DNA from: Hordeum vulgare subsp. vulgare
Taxonomy: Eukaryota > Streptophyta > Magnoliopsida > Poales > Poaceae
Length of the DNA: 64,000 nt
Assembly (NCBI RefSeq): GCF_904849725.1
Contig: NC_058519.1
Coordinates: 651,547,387-651,611,386, forward strand
Direction of reading: 5' to 3'
Below the pieces are notes generated by a model, which saw nothing but the letters and a program-made list of their open reading frames with translations, was not told the origin of the DNA and made no database searches. Shown here piece by piece: positions 1-10,192 of this stretch. A program made the translations under genes and the position numbers. Every line of letters begins with the position of its first letter. Positions within the stretch are counted from its first letter, which is position 1.

Positions 1-410
1 ACCAGATCTCAAGGGCACATCGTGTTCCCTCGTTCCAATCACTGTTTTAATATACCAGCATTTCAGTGAAGACCTATTAAGGTTGAGCTTCACCTAGAAC
101 AAGTAGCTACACTCCTTTCCTATTCATGAGTTTACTAGAGATCACCCAAACCTCATAGACTGTGACCAGCAGTCAAGCTCATATAGGTGTGTTCCTCCAA
201 AGATCGCTCTGTAGGACAGCATCTTGCTTACATATAAGCTTTAGAACACATTAAGACAGTAGTCATCCTACCGTACAGTATCCGAGAGTATTGCATCTCC
301 AACGGAGTGGGTTAGTAAAGTTACTCTCCTCAGTTCACCACTGGCTTGTTTTCCCAGGTCCTACTTCACGGGATCTCCGATCATATAGGTTGGGTTACTA
401 TCATGGCAAC

Positions 411-947
411 TCATGTGGGTCTCATACCCATCTCCCTCGATGCACTATCTATCACAACACGTGGTAGCCCTTTAGTAAAGGGATCTGCCAGATTCTTAGC
501 CGTTTGGATATAATCCAACGCTATCACTCCGAAGTTTCTCAAACGTCTGACAGCCTTCAATCTCATTCTTATATGTTTGTTGGACTTCATATTGTCCTTT
601 GAACTCTTCACTTTAACAATAACCGTCTGATTATCGCAGTTCATAAGGATAGCCGGAACCGGCTTCTCAACCACAGGTAAGTCCATCAAAAGATCTCGAA
701 GAAATTCTGCTTCGACACCAGATGTGTCTAATGCTGTTAATTCTGCTTCCATTGTCGATCTTGTTAAGATCGTTTGCTTGCAAGACTTCCAGGAAACAGC
801 ACCACCCCCAAGAGTAAACATATACCCAGTAGTGGCCTTCATCTCATCAGCATCAGAGATCCAATTCGCGTCACTATACCCTTCAAGTACCGATGGGAAT
901 CCCGTATAGTGAAGCCCGTGGTTGACAGTACCTTTCAAGTAGCGCAT
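411..947 (-). pseudogene. Copia RNase H domain, 3' end of pol
   Basis: The minus-strand frame encodes the Copia RNase H domain: GYSDANW near the start, [21 protein letters not shown], the DNQ motif, and the family ending [11 protein letters not shown] about 20 residues before the stop. In Copia elements this domain removes the RNA template during reverse transcription and is the last part of pol. The upstream RT lies in another frame, so a frameshift near 950 separates them. It is a dead fragment. Confidence 0.9.
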
Positions 948-954
948 AATTCTT

Positions 955-1470
955 TCAACAGCACGCCAATGAACATCGCCCGGGTTTGCTCACAGCAAAC
1001 GCGATGTCAGGCCTCGTTGCGCTAGCTAGGTACATAAGTGAACCGATAATTTGAGAGAATCTCAATTGATCTATAGCTATGCCTTTAAACTTTCGAATAA
1101 GCACACTAGGATCATATGGTGTTTGACAAATTTTGCAGTCTGAATATCCAAAGCGACTCAAAATCTTATCAACATAGTGGGATTGCAGAAGTGTAATCCC
1201 ACCCTCATCATCTCTCAACAGCTTGATGTTCAAGATAACATCAGCCACCCCAAGGTCCTTCATCTCAAAGTTTTGAGACAGAAAAGACTTAACCTCCTCA
1301 ATTACTTTGAGGTTGGTTCCAAATATCAGTATGTCATCAACATACAAGCACAATATAACTCCTTCGCCCCCACCATGACGATAGTATACACATTTGTCAG
1401 CTTCATTAACAACGAAGCCAACAGATGTCAGAGTTGTATTAAACTTCTCATGCCATTGCTTAGGTGCTTG
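955..1470 (-). pseudogene. Copia reverse transcriptase fragment
   Basis: Minus-strand reading gives the palm of Copia RT: QAPKQWHEKF at about 1470-1440, the catalytic YVDD followed by ILIFG at about 1340, then SQNFEMKDLG and the thumb region with SLMYLASATRPDI. Everything upstream of QAPKQW is absent because LTR sequence joins here. The frame shifts before RNase H. The fragment cannot make an active enzyme. Confidence 0.9.
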
Positions 1471-1662
1471 TCAGAGGACACCTTCTCTTCTCACTCTCCA
1501 ATAGCATGTGGAAGAGAGACCCTTATAAAGGGGTCCAAACTCTCCTCCACTAGCGGGGTGGGACTAAACTCCCACCACCTTGCCATGCCACCACCTACAT
1601 GGGCCCTTGTAGATTTTCTGAAATTCTCTAATGGGCCTAAGGCCTACCTCCAAATTTCAACA
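1471..1662 (-). repeat. Partial 5' LTR of the window-edge Copia element
   Basis: On the minus strand it begins TGTTGAAATTTGG at 1662 and contains a TATA-like TTTATAAGGG near 1530, as expected for U3. It is cut short where it meets RT at about 1470. A five-base ATATA next to the TG end may be the target duplication. Confidence 0.65.
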
Positions 1663-1917
1663 ATATATATAGTACCTGGATGTCACCCTTCAGGTGTGAT
1701 CTCTTGGATGTGAGTATGGTACCGTACCAGAGCTCACAAGTGAGCATTTTGCATGTTCTCTGTGGTGGTCATTTAAGCATTATGAATACAAAATACACAC
1801 AAAGGTAAGAAATTGTTATTGGTGCTTCATGTTAGTTGTGGTGTACCTAGTGGGAAATGCATGTGAACAAGATTTATATGTGTGATGAAACGCGGGAGTT
1901 GCAGACCCCATTCAATC
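1663..1917. repeat. Segmental duplication, copy 1 (paired with 6157-6478)
   Basis: The stretch from AGTACCTGGATGTCA through GGGAAATGCATGTGAAC to GATGAAACG matches 6157-6478 almost continuously with small indels. It is a direct, same-strand duplication about 4.5 kb apart, and part of a larger duplicated block that includes the receptor-kinase promoter copies. Confidence 0.8.
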
Positions 1918-1968
1918 CCTGGGTCGCAGCTCGCATGAGTGGAGACCCTGTTCTTGCTGCAGGATGAA

Positions 1969-2385
1969 GGGAGTGGACAGAAGTCATCTTCCGTTCGTCA
2001 GCTCATTTGAGCTCGCGATGAACCATAAAATGAAAAAATAAAACGAAAAAACATTCAGAAAATTCTGATTTTTTTTCTGCAAACATTCACAAAATTTTTA
2101 AATGCTCACAAATTTTCATGCTGAAAAGACATTCGTGGAAGTCGTGTCGAAAGAAACAAAATCAGCACTCCGAAATGCTTTCGAAAATAGCACTTTTGGA
2201 GCATCATTGTTTTCTTCTTTTGCCACAACTTCCAAGAATGTGATTTCAAGATGAAATTTTGCGAGCGCGTAAAATTTTGGTCAATATTGCCACCAAAAAA
2301 TCAGAATGATTTGATCTTTTTTAATTGTTTTTGGCTTTTTTGTTCACGGAACTCATTTGAACTCGAGCTCAAAAAGTCCACTTCC
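1969..2385. mobile_element. Mutator-type MITE, degenerate
   Basis: The left end GGGAGTGGAC with CAGCTCATTTGAGCTCG just inside it is mirrored on the right by GAGCTC and GTCCACTTCC. The terminal arms resemble those of the well-preserved hairpin MITE at 54274-54662. The interior is AT-rich and non-coding. No clear target duplication was found. Confidence 0.55.
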
Positions 2386-3104
2386 AGAGTGGAGCGCTTT
2401 GCTCTTTCCTGTTAGGCCCTTCCCAGTGCTCTATGATGTATATATGATAAAGGTGCCACATAGACAAAAAAAAAGGTGACGTGGCAAAGCAATTAAAGAA
2501 GAAAAAAGTTGCTAAACATGCAGGCCTATGTAAAATGCTTATCACCAAAGCATGAAATAGTTTAGACATTAAACAAGTAAATAAAGGAAGCTTAACTACA
2601 AAAGCTAAGCATGTATATATTTTAATGACTAGTTGCTAAAGTTTTTAATGCACTTAACATCTCATCTAAGCACCAATGCATTGGAGAGGCCTAAGACGCC
2701 AATGGAGAGAAAAAAAAAGGCATTTTACTTGCAGTGGGTGTACCTACTTATCATAAGCTTGTTTTTTTGCGGGTGCTACTTACCATAAGCTATACATGCT
2801 TTGTTCGCTACTCCATGCCTTCATCTATTACTACTTATAAAAGAGTATTGTCTGTTTAAATCAACTGCTTTGGTTGAACTCTTTAATTCTATCTCCTGCT
2901 AAGCAACAATGCCAGCAGCAATACACATACGTATGGATGCAGGATTTGGATGAAATCACACGGCTTACCAGCAGAGGTGCAAGCAAAGCCCTTGGGGTAC
3001 GGTGAAATTAGAACAGGGATACTCGAAAAAATTCAAACAGCATACATCCTTTGAGAGTTTGAAGCAAAACAGGGCATCACCGATGCTGCCCTTTCGATCA
3101 CAAA
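2386..3104. other. Intergenic, no gene seen
   Basis: AT-rich sequence with stops in all frames and no recognised repeat ends. The right side leads into the first promoter copy. Confidence 0.6.
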
Positions 3105-3500
3105 CCAACAGTACATGCTGTTAACAAGTCAAGCTGTGTACCTAAAACGCGGATAATCATCGATTAGGTTGACGGATTTACATTTAAAAATACAAAGTTG
3201 CAGTTCAGATTAGGTATTGATGCTATTAAGATATGACAGAAATGTATCATTAAGATGCACTGGCGCCACTAGACATGTGCAGGGCCCTTGCATGGCTGCT
3301 ACCAACCATTGACCAAGACAAGCGTGACTTCGGTCGGTCTCAGTCGGTTCCCATGGATGATCCATGGGTCCCCGACGCATGCCCTTTGGCCACTATACAT
3401 TACTTACCTGCTGCGTGCTCTGTACGGCGAACGCGCTTCATATAGCATCTTGTTTTCTCATCGGAACATGCCGGCGAAGGCCAAGGCGGCGGCAAAAACG
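3105..3500 (+). repeat. Diverged copy 1 of the receptor-kinase promoter
   Basis: Landmarks shared with the regions upstream of 5381 and 7128: GTTAACAAGTCAAG, GTGTACCTAAAACG, TACAAAGTTGCAGTTCA, a CACTGGC block, a CCATTGACCAAGAC block, CCCATGGATGATCC and CGAACGCG. No recognisable kinase coding start follows; similarity fades after about 3455. I read it as the leftover promoter of a lost tandem gene or a promoter-only duplication. Confidence 0.7.
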
Positions 3501-4667
3501 GGAACACGGGAGCTCAATAAAATTCTCTTCGGCACAGTACAAGGACAGGTGGACATCGCGGTTACTCGCCCTATTCCTGCAGCTTATTGTGTTTGATGCA
3601 CGGCACACAAACACTCTCAATAGAACACCTAAGGTGCATACAGGAGGATTTTATCAAGACACTGCTAGTTATAGTGGAAGATACGTACGCATTCGGGTCC
3701 AGATTCTCCGCGGCCCTTTTCTCCCGTGGATTCACATCATGACAGGCCATGGGTGTGGAAGCTTCTTGCAGGTTGACAACAATCTTTCCCGGTCTACTTT
3801 AATTTCACACTGTAATTGGAATCTGCAGGACAGTTGGGAATTTGGTATTTCAGATGTGACTCTCTTTTATCATCCCAAATAGAATACGAATACGCGATCA
3901 TCTTTTCTCGGTGGATCATCTTTTTTCCAGGGTCCAGGCTCCAGAATGGAACAATAGAGAAACTAGCAAGAATATAAAGAAGCAAAGATGAAGACATATC
4001 AGACTATGGAATAGGAAACACAATTGCCCACCTTGGAGTTTTCACCCTCGTCCTATTTATCCTTGTTGCCTTGTTGGGGTTGCCTTGGCCAGTTGGCCCT
4101 TCCAGCTGCCTTTAGCTCATCGCCCCTATCCAATTCTCTATGCTTTTTTTTTGGGTTCCAATTCTCAATGTTGAATCCTTCTGTGTTGCTTGTATTTTGT
4201 TATCCCGATAAGGTATGAGTAGACATGCAAGATTATGAGCCTAGTTTTTCCTTGATGTGATGTCGATCTGTACGTGTGATTGCAAATTAGCAAGACATGT
4301 AAACTACAAGAGCCACGATGAAAATGATGGAATCATATACCTTATCGAGACAACCCCTAGCAAAGCATTACTAGTTTGGGATGATAGCAGTGCAATCTGC
4401 ACATAAGAATGCCTCTATGATGCAACATGCGTTAGTGTGTTCAGTGTTCTAAGGAAGTTTAAATCTCATTGTATTTATCATGAAAATTTAAATTTTTATG
4501 TTAATTTTTTCTATAGAAATTTCTCATATTCTTAAAATATTTTAAAATGGACCCGCTATAACCCAAATGGACACTTTTTATTTGATCTTCTTAATGATTA
4601 CCATCGAAGGAACCTCCTCGTTGCGGAATACTCTTGCGTTTCTCTCTCAGCAAACCTCCCAGCAGGA
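3501..4667. other. Intergenic, no gene seen
   Basis: A 172-codon plus-strand reading frame crosses 3364-3882 but has no recognisable domain and runs through promoter-derived sequence. The rest is AT-rich with no supported gene. Confidence 0.55.
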
Positions 4668-4706
4668 AATACTGTTAACAAGTCAAGGAAGATTTATCTA
4701 TCGTGT

Positions 4707-4848
4707 GTACCTAAGACGGGGATAATCACCCATTATACATTTATGAATACAAAGTTGCAGTTCAAACAATCTGACATGTACCTAAGACGGGGATAATCAC
4801 CCATTATACATTTATGAATACAAAGTTGCAGTTCAAACAATCTGACAT
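4707..4848. repeat. Tandem duplication, 2 x 71 bp
   Basis: GTACCTAAGACGG...CTGACAT occurs at 4707-4777 and again at 4778-4848 with no difference seen by eye. Only one copy of this unit is present in the other two promoter copies, so the duplication is recent and local. Confidence 0.9.
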
Positions 4849-4857
4849 AAATATACA

Positions 4858-4980
4858 CTCCTCCGTCCCAAAACAGACGAAGGATTTTTTTTTAATATAG
4901 AAAATATGTTAATATCTTGAAGATATCAAAAATAAAATATCGAAAGACAAGGATGCGCACAAAAAAATAGACGGAGGGAA
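4858..4980. mobile_element. Degenerate Stowaway-like MITE
   Basis: CTCCTCCGTCCC at the left is mirrored by GACGGAGGGA at the right, next to TA dinucleotides. It sits exactly where promoter copy 2 has extra sequence relative to copy 3. Confidence 0.6.
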
Positions 4981-5380
4981 TATATGACAGGAATGTCTCG
5001 TTGTGATCCATATCCACTGTCGCCACTAGATATACGGAGCAGGAATCGGTTGGTACCAGCAGTTGACGAAGACCCACGCGCATGCACTGACCGTCCTGCA
5101 GTCCGGCAACCCTCCCACGGGCCAGTCTCACTCGGTTTCATACTTTCATTCGATTCCTTGCCCACTATGCTCTGTCCAGCGAACGCGGCCGATGTACTGC
5201 GTTTTCCATATGCTCTCTACACCCAAGGCGGCCGATGTAATCCAGTGCGTGGGAATCGAATCGTTGAACGTCAAGTGGGCTCCTACCGTCTCTTTTACAA
5301 AAGGGCACCCAATTTTGAAAGCATTGGAGAAGAAGCACCACACTATCCATTCTTCTTCTTCTTCTTCCACGCATCCAGCC

Positions 5381-5449
5381 ATGTCACCGGCGGTCTTCGG
5401 GCTTCCTCTTCCCATCACCCTTCACTTGTGCATCGTCCTCGTAGCCTGA
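5381..5449 (+). pseudogene. Truncated receptor-kinase paralogue: signal peptide only
   Basis: An ATG at 5381 opens a frame that encodes a hydrophobic signal peptide closely like that of the gene at 7128 (shared VFGL and ITLHL) and stops at TGA 5447-5449 after 22 codons. Sequence beyond about 5460 no longer resembles the lectin domain. With the promoter copy in front, this is the 5' end of a tandem paralogue cut off just past its signal peptide. It could still be transcribed, but it would make at most a tiny peptide. Confidence 0.8.
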
Positions 5450-6156
5450 CACTGGCGGTGGGAGTTTTAACCTCCTTTTCGAAGAAAAAAAAGTGTTTGT
5501 GCGGCTCTGGCACCATGGCAGCCTGCATGACTGGATTCTCAGCTGAGCCGCCAACCCAACCATGTTTGCATCGCCCACACATAAATGTGTCTAGTTTGTC
5601 GATCAAACCATGAGAGCTGCTAAAAAGCACTCAGAGTGAGAGTATCATTTTGCGAGCACCTTAACTTTCATCCAAATAAGTGTAGTGTTTTTCGGCTGAA
5701 AAATTACTCCACTTTGTGTCTCACAGACACTTCCATATATATATTTATTAAATACTAGCTAGCGAATTTGGAGAAATGAGATGACCCGAACTCCCTGGTC
5801 GCTGGCTTCCTGATTTACTAATGCTAGAGCTAACAACGAGAGGTGGTGGCATGCCATGCACAGACTCTCCTTCCTTCCAGATTCTACACTACTTTACTTC
5901 CATCAAGAAGGTCACCCGCTATGCTGGAAAAAGAATAACAAGTAGCACCTCACTACGTGAACAAGCTAGCATGACACAACCACCGGGAAATAAACTGAAT
6001 GAAGCGCCTTCCACTTGCTTGGTTTTCCTCCAGTATCTCAGAGCTCATGGACATATTGAATGGGGGTGGAAACCAAAATGTAAGTCAAGCATAACACATT
6101 AGCGCGGATTATCGCTCTTGATCTACATGTAGTTTTGTTTTGAAGCAACTTCCTGG
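5450..6156. other. Intergenic, no gene seen
   Basis: It holds short frames only. A 93-codon frame at 5821-6102 shows no recognisable domain. Nothing else is supported. Confidence 0.6.
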
Positions 6157-6478
6157 AAGCATATATATAGTACCTGGATGGATGTCATCCTTCATGTGTG
6201 AGAGCTCTTGCATGTGACTATGTGAGTACGGTATTCATTCGTTTTGTGGTTCATGTACCGTACAAGAGCTCGGTATTCATTCGTTCTGTGGTTCATGTAC
6301 CGTACAAGATCTCACATGCAAACATCTTGTATGTTCTCTTTGGTGTTCTTTAAAGAATTATTATGAATCTAAAATATACTCGAAAGGTTAGAAAATGTTA
6401 GTTGGTTGCGGTGTAGCTAGCGGGAAATGCATGTGAACAAGATCTATATGTGTGATGAAACGTGTGAAGCTGCAGATC
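6157..6478. repeat. Segmental duplication, copy 2 (paired with 1663-1917)
   Basis: It matches 1663-1917 in order and orientation. The uninterrupted CATATATATAGTACC here gives the empty-site sequence for the Copia insertion that ends at 1662. Confidence 0.8.
6229..6312. repeat. Tandem duplication, 2 x 42 bp
   Basis: CGGTATTCATTCGTT...GTACAAGA is repeated at 6229-6270 and 6271-6312 with two substitutions visible. Confidence 0.9.
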
Positions 6479-6564
6479 CCACAGGTCAGTCCCGCTCGAT
6501 CGGTTCCATCGTCCCAGTTGGCCGCTATATGTGCTCTCAGTGATGCTGCTCATACCATCAATCA

Positions 6565-7127
6565 CTAACCAACAGTAAACATTGCTAACATATTAAGAAA
6601 GATTCGTCAACAACATGTGTGTGTACCTAAACCAGGTGGATAGTCACCGATTAGATTGAAGAACACAAAGTTGCAGTTTAAATAATCTTTTGATTGATTG
6701 ATAGAAGTGTCTTGTTGTGATCCACTGGCACGAGCGGACCCAACGGCTGGCACCAACCCTTGACCAAGACCCACGCGCATGCATTGCACTGACCCAACCT
6801 GCAGTCTCCATGGATGAAGTTCCCATGGATGATCCCCAGCTGGGTCCCTGACGCGTGCAACTTGCCCTCTGTACCGCGAACGCGGCTAAAGCACAAGCCT
6901 TTTCCATGAGCCACTATGTTTCTCATCCAGTGTATGTGTATGAGAAACGAATCATTGATCACCATGTTGGGTGAAGTACTAGCCTTTTTCCATGAGCTAG
7001 TTGGCCACTATGTTTCTCATCCAGTGGTGTTCTATAAAAGGGACACCGCCATTTCCAAGCGTAGGAGAAGCACCACGCCAGCAGTCCTCCTTCCCACTAT
7101 TCTTCTTCCTCCTCCACGGATCGAGCC
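6565..7127 (+). promoter_or_regulatory. Promoter and 5' leader of the receptor kinase (copy 3)
   Basis: This is the third and functional-looking copy of the duplicated promoter. Within it a segment is locally repeated: CCTTTTCCATGAG...CTCATCCAGTG at 6898-6932 and again at 6983-7026. The second repeat lies just upstream of the TATA box. The leader from about 7065 is rich in pyrimidines and ends at the kinase ATG. Confidence 0.75.
7033..7039 (+). promoter_or_regulatory. TATA box of the receptor kinase gene
   Basis: TATAAAA lies 89 nt upstream of the ATG, leaving room for a transcription start near 7065 and a leader of about 60 nt. The matching position in promoter copy 2 has lost this sequence. 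Confidence 0.8.
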
Positions 7128-9530
7128 ATGTATCCTCTGGTCTTCGGGCTTCTCCTGCTCATCACCCTCCACCTGCACGCCCTCCCTCCGTGCCATGCCG
7201 CCACGGACACCCTCTCGCCCAGCCAGGAGCTCGCCGGCCGCGACAAGCTCGTGTCTAGCAACGGCAGGTTCGCTCTCGGCTTTTTCCAGACCGGGAGCAA
7301 CTTCTCCGACGGCACGCCCAAGTGGTACCTCGGGATATGGTTCCACACGGTCCCCAAGTTCACCCCCGTGTGGGTCGCCAACGGCGAGAACCCCATCGCC
7401 AACCTCACGGCGTGCAAGCTCATGCTCACCGGTGACGGCAACCTTGCCGTCCACCACCAGGACACCACGGTCTGGTCCACCAAAGCTAACGCCACAGCCA
7501 ACGCCACCGTCGCCGCTCTCCTCGACAACGGAAACCTTGTCCTCCGCAGCAGCAGCGGCGGCGGCTCATCCAATGCGTCCGATGTTTTCTGGCAGAGCTA
7601 CGATCACCCAACCGACACTGTTCTCCAAGGTGGGAAGATAGGCTGGAACAATTCCACCGGCGTGATCCGCCGTCTCGTCTCCAGGAAGAACGCCGTTGAC
7701 CAGACTCCCGGCATGTACTCTTACGAGTTACTTGGCCACAATGGTGATACTTCCATCGTCTCTACGTTCAACTCGTCCAAGCAATATTGGTCCAGCGGGA
7801 AGTGGGGCGGCCAATACTTCAGCAACATCCCGGAGAGCGTGGGCCAGAAATGGCTCTCCCTTCAGTTCACCAGCAACAAAGAAGAGCAGTATGTCCGGTA
7901 TGCCATTGAGGATCCGACAGTGCTGTCACGCGGCATAATGGACGTCTCCGGCCAAATGAAGGTGCTCTTGTGGTTCGAGGGATCATCGCAAGATTGGCAG
8001 GCCGTCTACACGGTGCCGAAATCTCAGTGTGATGTCTATGCTACCTGTGGCCCTTTCACGGTCTGCAACGATGTCCCGTCCCCCTCTTGCAGCTGCATGA
8101 AGGGCTACTCCATACGGTCGCCTCAAGACTGGGAGCTTGGTGATCGATCGGCTGGATGCGCGAGAAATACTCCACTCTACTGCAGCAGCAACAGCAACAG
8201 CAGCGGAGCCGGCGGTGAGACAGATAAGTTCTACCCTATGGCTTCTGTCCAACTTCCTACTGATGCCCAGAACGTTGGGACGGCCACCACTGCGGATGAG
8301 TGCTCACTTGCGTGCCTGGGGAACTGCTCCTGCACCGCGTATTCCTACGATCAAGGTGCCTGCTCCGTTTGGCACGACAAGCTGCTCAATATTCGGGAAC
8401 AAGGTAACAGTGTTCTTCACCTTCGCCTCGCTGCAAAAGAAGTGCAAAGTAGTAAAACGAGTAGAAGGGGACTCATCATTGGCGCTGCTGTTGGTGCAAG
8501 CACTGCCGCTTTGGTTTTTATATTTCTGCTGATGATTTGGATGAGAAAAAAGCAGCAGTATGGTGATGATGCTCAGGGTGGCATGGGGATCATCGCGTTT
8601 CGATACATCGATTTACAACATGCAACAAAAAAGTTCTCAGAGAAGTTGGGGGCTGGCAGTTTTGGTTCAGTATTCAAGGGTTCGCTGAGTGACTCGACAG
8701 CCATAGCGGTGAAAAGGCTTGATGGACTCCGCCAGGGAGAGAAGCAATTCAGGGCTGAGGTGAGCTCAACTGGAGTCATCCAGCATGTCAATTTGGTTAA
8801 ACTGATTGGCTTTTGCTGCCAAGGTGACAGGAGGTTACTTGTGTACGAGTACATGCCCAATGGCTCCCTGGACTCCCATCTCTTCCAGAGCAATGGCATG
8901 GTGTTGGATTGGACTACCAGGTACAAAATAGCTCTTGGAGTTGCTAGAGGGCTAGCCTATTTGCATTCAAGCTGTCGGGACTGTATTATACACTGTGATA
9001 TCAAGCCAGAGAACATACTTCTAGATGGATCTTTCATCCCTAAAGTTGCCGACTTCGGAATGGCCAAACTTTTGGGAAGGGATTTCAGTCAGGTTGTTAC
9101 CACGATGAGGGGAACTATTGGGTACCTTGCTCCTGAATGGATCAGCGGAACTGCCATCACATCAAAAGTCGATGTTTACAGCTATGGGATGGTTCTGTTA
9201 GAGATCGTATCGGGCAGCAGGAAATCCAGCAAGCAAGCCTCCTCCCAGAATGTTGTTCATGAAGGGTATTTTCCGGTGCGAGTTGCACGCAGTCTTGTCG
9301 ATGGAGAGGTTGCAAGTCTGGTGGATGCGAAATTGCTGGGCGATGTGAATCTGGAGGAGGTTGAAAGAGTTTGCAAAGTGGCATGCTGGTGTATTCAAGA
9401 TGATGAGCTTGATCGACCCACGATGACCGAGGTGGTGCAGTTTCTCGAGTGTCTGTCTGAAGTTGAGACACCTCCGGTGCCGAGGTTACTTCAAGCCATT
9501 GCCGGACACCCAAATCCGAAGATAATGTAG
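7128..9530 (+). CDS. G-type lectin S-receptor-like serine/threonine kinase
   Basis: Intronless 800-codon gene for a predicted plasma-membrane receptor kinase. Seen in order: signal peptide (1-25); bulb-type lectin domain (about 27-155, with WVAN and DNGNLVL); S-locus glycoprotein region (about 190-345, with the cysteine-rich CDVYATCGPF); PAN/apple domain (about 350-435, ECSLACLGNCSCTAYSY); one membrane segment (449-471) followed by RKK; kinase domain (about 504-775). The kinase keeps the glycine loop GAGSFG (508-513), Lys529, Asp624 and Asn629 in the catalytic loop, DFG (642-644) and APE (668-670). Cys623 precedes the catalytic Asp, making it a non-RD kinase, a class common among immune receptors. 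Length and order are complete for the family. The start follows a TATA box and gives a good signal peptide. The ligand is unknown; a role in defence or stress signalling is inference from the family. Confidence 0.96.
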   Translation: MYPLVFGLLLLITLHLHALPPCHAATDTLSPSQELAGRDKLVSSNGRFALGFFQTGSNFSDGTPKWYLGIWFHTVPKFTPVWVANGENPIANLTACKLMLTGDGNLAVHHQDTTVWSTKANATANATVAALLDNGNLVLRSSSGGGSSNASDVFWQSYDHPTDTVLQGGKIGWNNSTGVIRRLVSRKNAVDQTPGMYSYELLGHNGDTSIVSTFNSSKQYWSSGKWGGQYFSNIPESVGQKWLSLQFTSNKEEQYVRYAIEDPTVLSRGIMDVSGQMKVLLWFEGSSQDWQAVYTVPKSQCDVYATCGPFTVCNDVPSPSCSCMKGYSIRSPQDWELGDRSAGCARNTPLYCSSNSNSSGAGGETDKFYPMASVQLPTDAQNVGTATTADECSLACLGNCSCTAYSYDQGACSVWHDKLLNIREQGNSVLHLRLAAKEVQSSKTSRRGLIIGAAVGASTAALVFIFLLMIWMRKKQQYGDDAQGGMGIIAFRYIDLQHATKKFSEKLGAGSFGSVFKGSLSDSTAIAVKRLDGLRQGEKQFRAEVSSTGVIQHVNLVKLIGFCCQGDRRLLVYEYMPNGSLDSHLFQSNGMVLDWTTRYKIALGVARGLAYLHSSCRDCIIHCDIKPENILLDGSFIPKVADFGMAKLLGRDFSQVVTTMRGTIGYLAPEWISGTAITSKVDVYSYGMVLLEIVSGSRKSSKQASSQNVVHEGYFPVRVARSLVDGEVASLVDAKLLGDVNLEEVERVCKVACWCIQDDELDRPTMTEVVQFLECLSEVETPPVPRLLQAIAGHPNPKIM

Positions 9531-9856
9531 TTGCTAGTTTGGCCACCCTCTTTACATGGTAGTTGGGCGTGTTGTTGCTTTTCCTTTGTGCTACGCTTGT
9601 AATTTGGTCTCCCCAACAAGCTGTGAAAACTACGATGCTAACCACGAGGGCACAGATGTTCGCGGGCTTGGCAGTTGGCACAGACCAGATCAGGGCCCAG
9701 ATCTTCGCGGGCTTGTGGTTGCTTCTTGGGCTGCGAAGGTCTGTTCATACTACTCTTCCAAACGGAAGCTCTCTAACCACAGAAAAAAAGGGAAGCTCTC
9801 TTTGGAGTTATTTCTTTCATAAAAATAATATTTGGGCGTTATGATTCTATTTTCCA
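9531..9856 (+). other. Probable 3' UTR and downstream flank of the kinase gene
   Basis: Follows the TAG stop. It contains a duplicated phrase (CAGATGTTCGCGGGCTTG and CAGATCTTCGCGGGCTTG, about 9650-9715). No other gene is seen, and the polyadenylation site cannot be placed with confidence. Confidence 0.5.
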
Positions 9857-10001
9857 CTCTCTCTGTATTAAAATATAAGACATTTTAAGGTTAAGAAAAT
9901 ATAGGACATTTTAAAATAATATGAGAAAAATATAAGACGTTTTTAGAGACAATGATGATATAAAAAAATCATCTTATATTTTGGTGCGGCGATTGAGTAA
10001 C
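9857..10001. mobile_element. Degenerate Stowaway-like MITE
   Basis: CTCTCTCTGTATTAAAATAT at the left is mirrored by ATATTTTGGTGCGGCGATTGAG at the right, with internal ATAAGACATTTT and CATCTTATATT arms. The ends are worn but of CTCCCTC type. Confidence 0.6.
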
Positions 10002-10192
10002 TCAATGTCCTTGGGTTGTCACACGTTAGTGAAAAAAATACATACATGTGTGTTGCTTCAACACAATAACAAAATGGTGGTATATAGATATTGGTCAAAG
10101 TAAATTATATCATGATTTTTTAGTTTTTGCATTGTTGCACTTTGGCCGTCAACGTGGAATCTATCCTCTCATTTGGGGTGTGACTATATGTA

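Larger units (their letters stand above)
1..1662 (-). mobile_element. Copia LTR retrotransposon, 3' part, internally deleted
   Basis: Reading the minus strand, a short 5' LTR piece (1662 to 1471) runs straight into the middle of reverse transcriptase (1470), then RNase H (ending at 411), then non-coding sequence to the window edge. Gag, protease, integrase and the start of RT are missing, so the element has suffered a large internal deletion. Its right boundary is placed by comparison with 6157 onward, where the flanking ATATATAGTACCTGG continues without an insertion. The 3' LTR would lie beyond position 1. Confidence 0.85.
4668..5380 (+). repeat. Diverged copy 2 of the receptor-kinase promoter
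   Basis: It carries the same landmark order as 6565-7127: GTTAACAAGTCAAGG, the GTACCTAAGACGG block, TTGTTGTGATCCA-like sequence, GACCCACGCGCATGCA, CTGCAGTC, CGAACGCGGC, and a pyrimidine-rich TTCTTCTTC leader before the ATG. The TATA position reads TTTTACAAAAGGG instead of TCTATAAAAGGG, so the core promoter is probably weakened. A small MITE (4858-4980) and a 71-bp tandem duplication interrupt it. Confidence 0.8.

Noticed and set aside
3364..3882. 172-codon plus-strand frame upstream of the kinase gene
   Set aside because: It crosses a diverged promoter copy and has no domain or homologous frame in the other promoter copies.
7032..7457. Antisense frames of up to 158 codons across the kinase N-terminus
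   Set aside because: They are shadows of the GC-rich coding strand and have no domain of their own.
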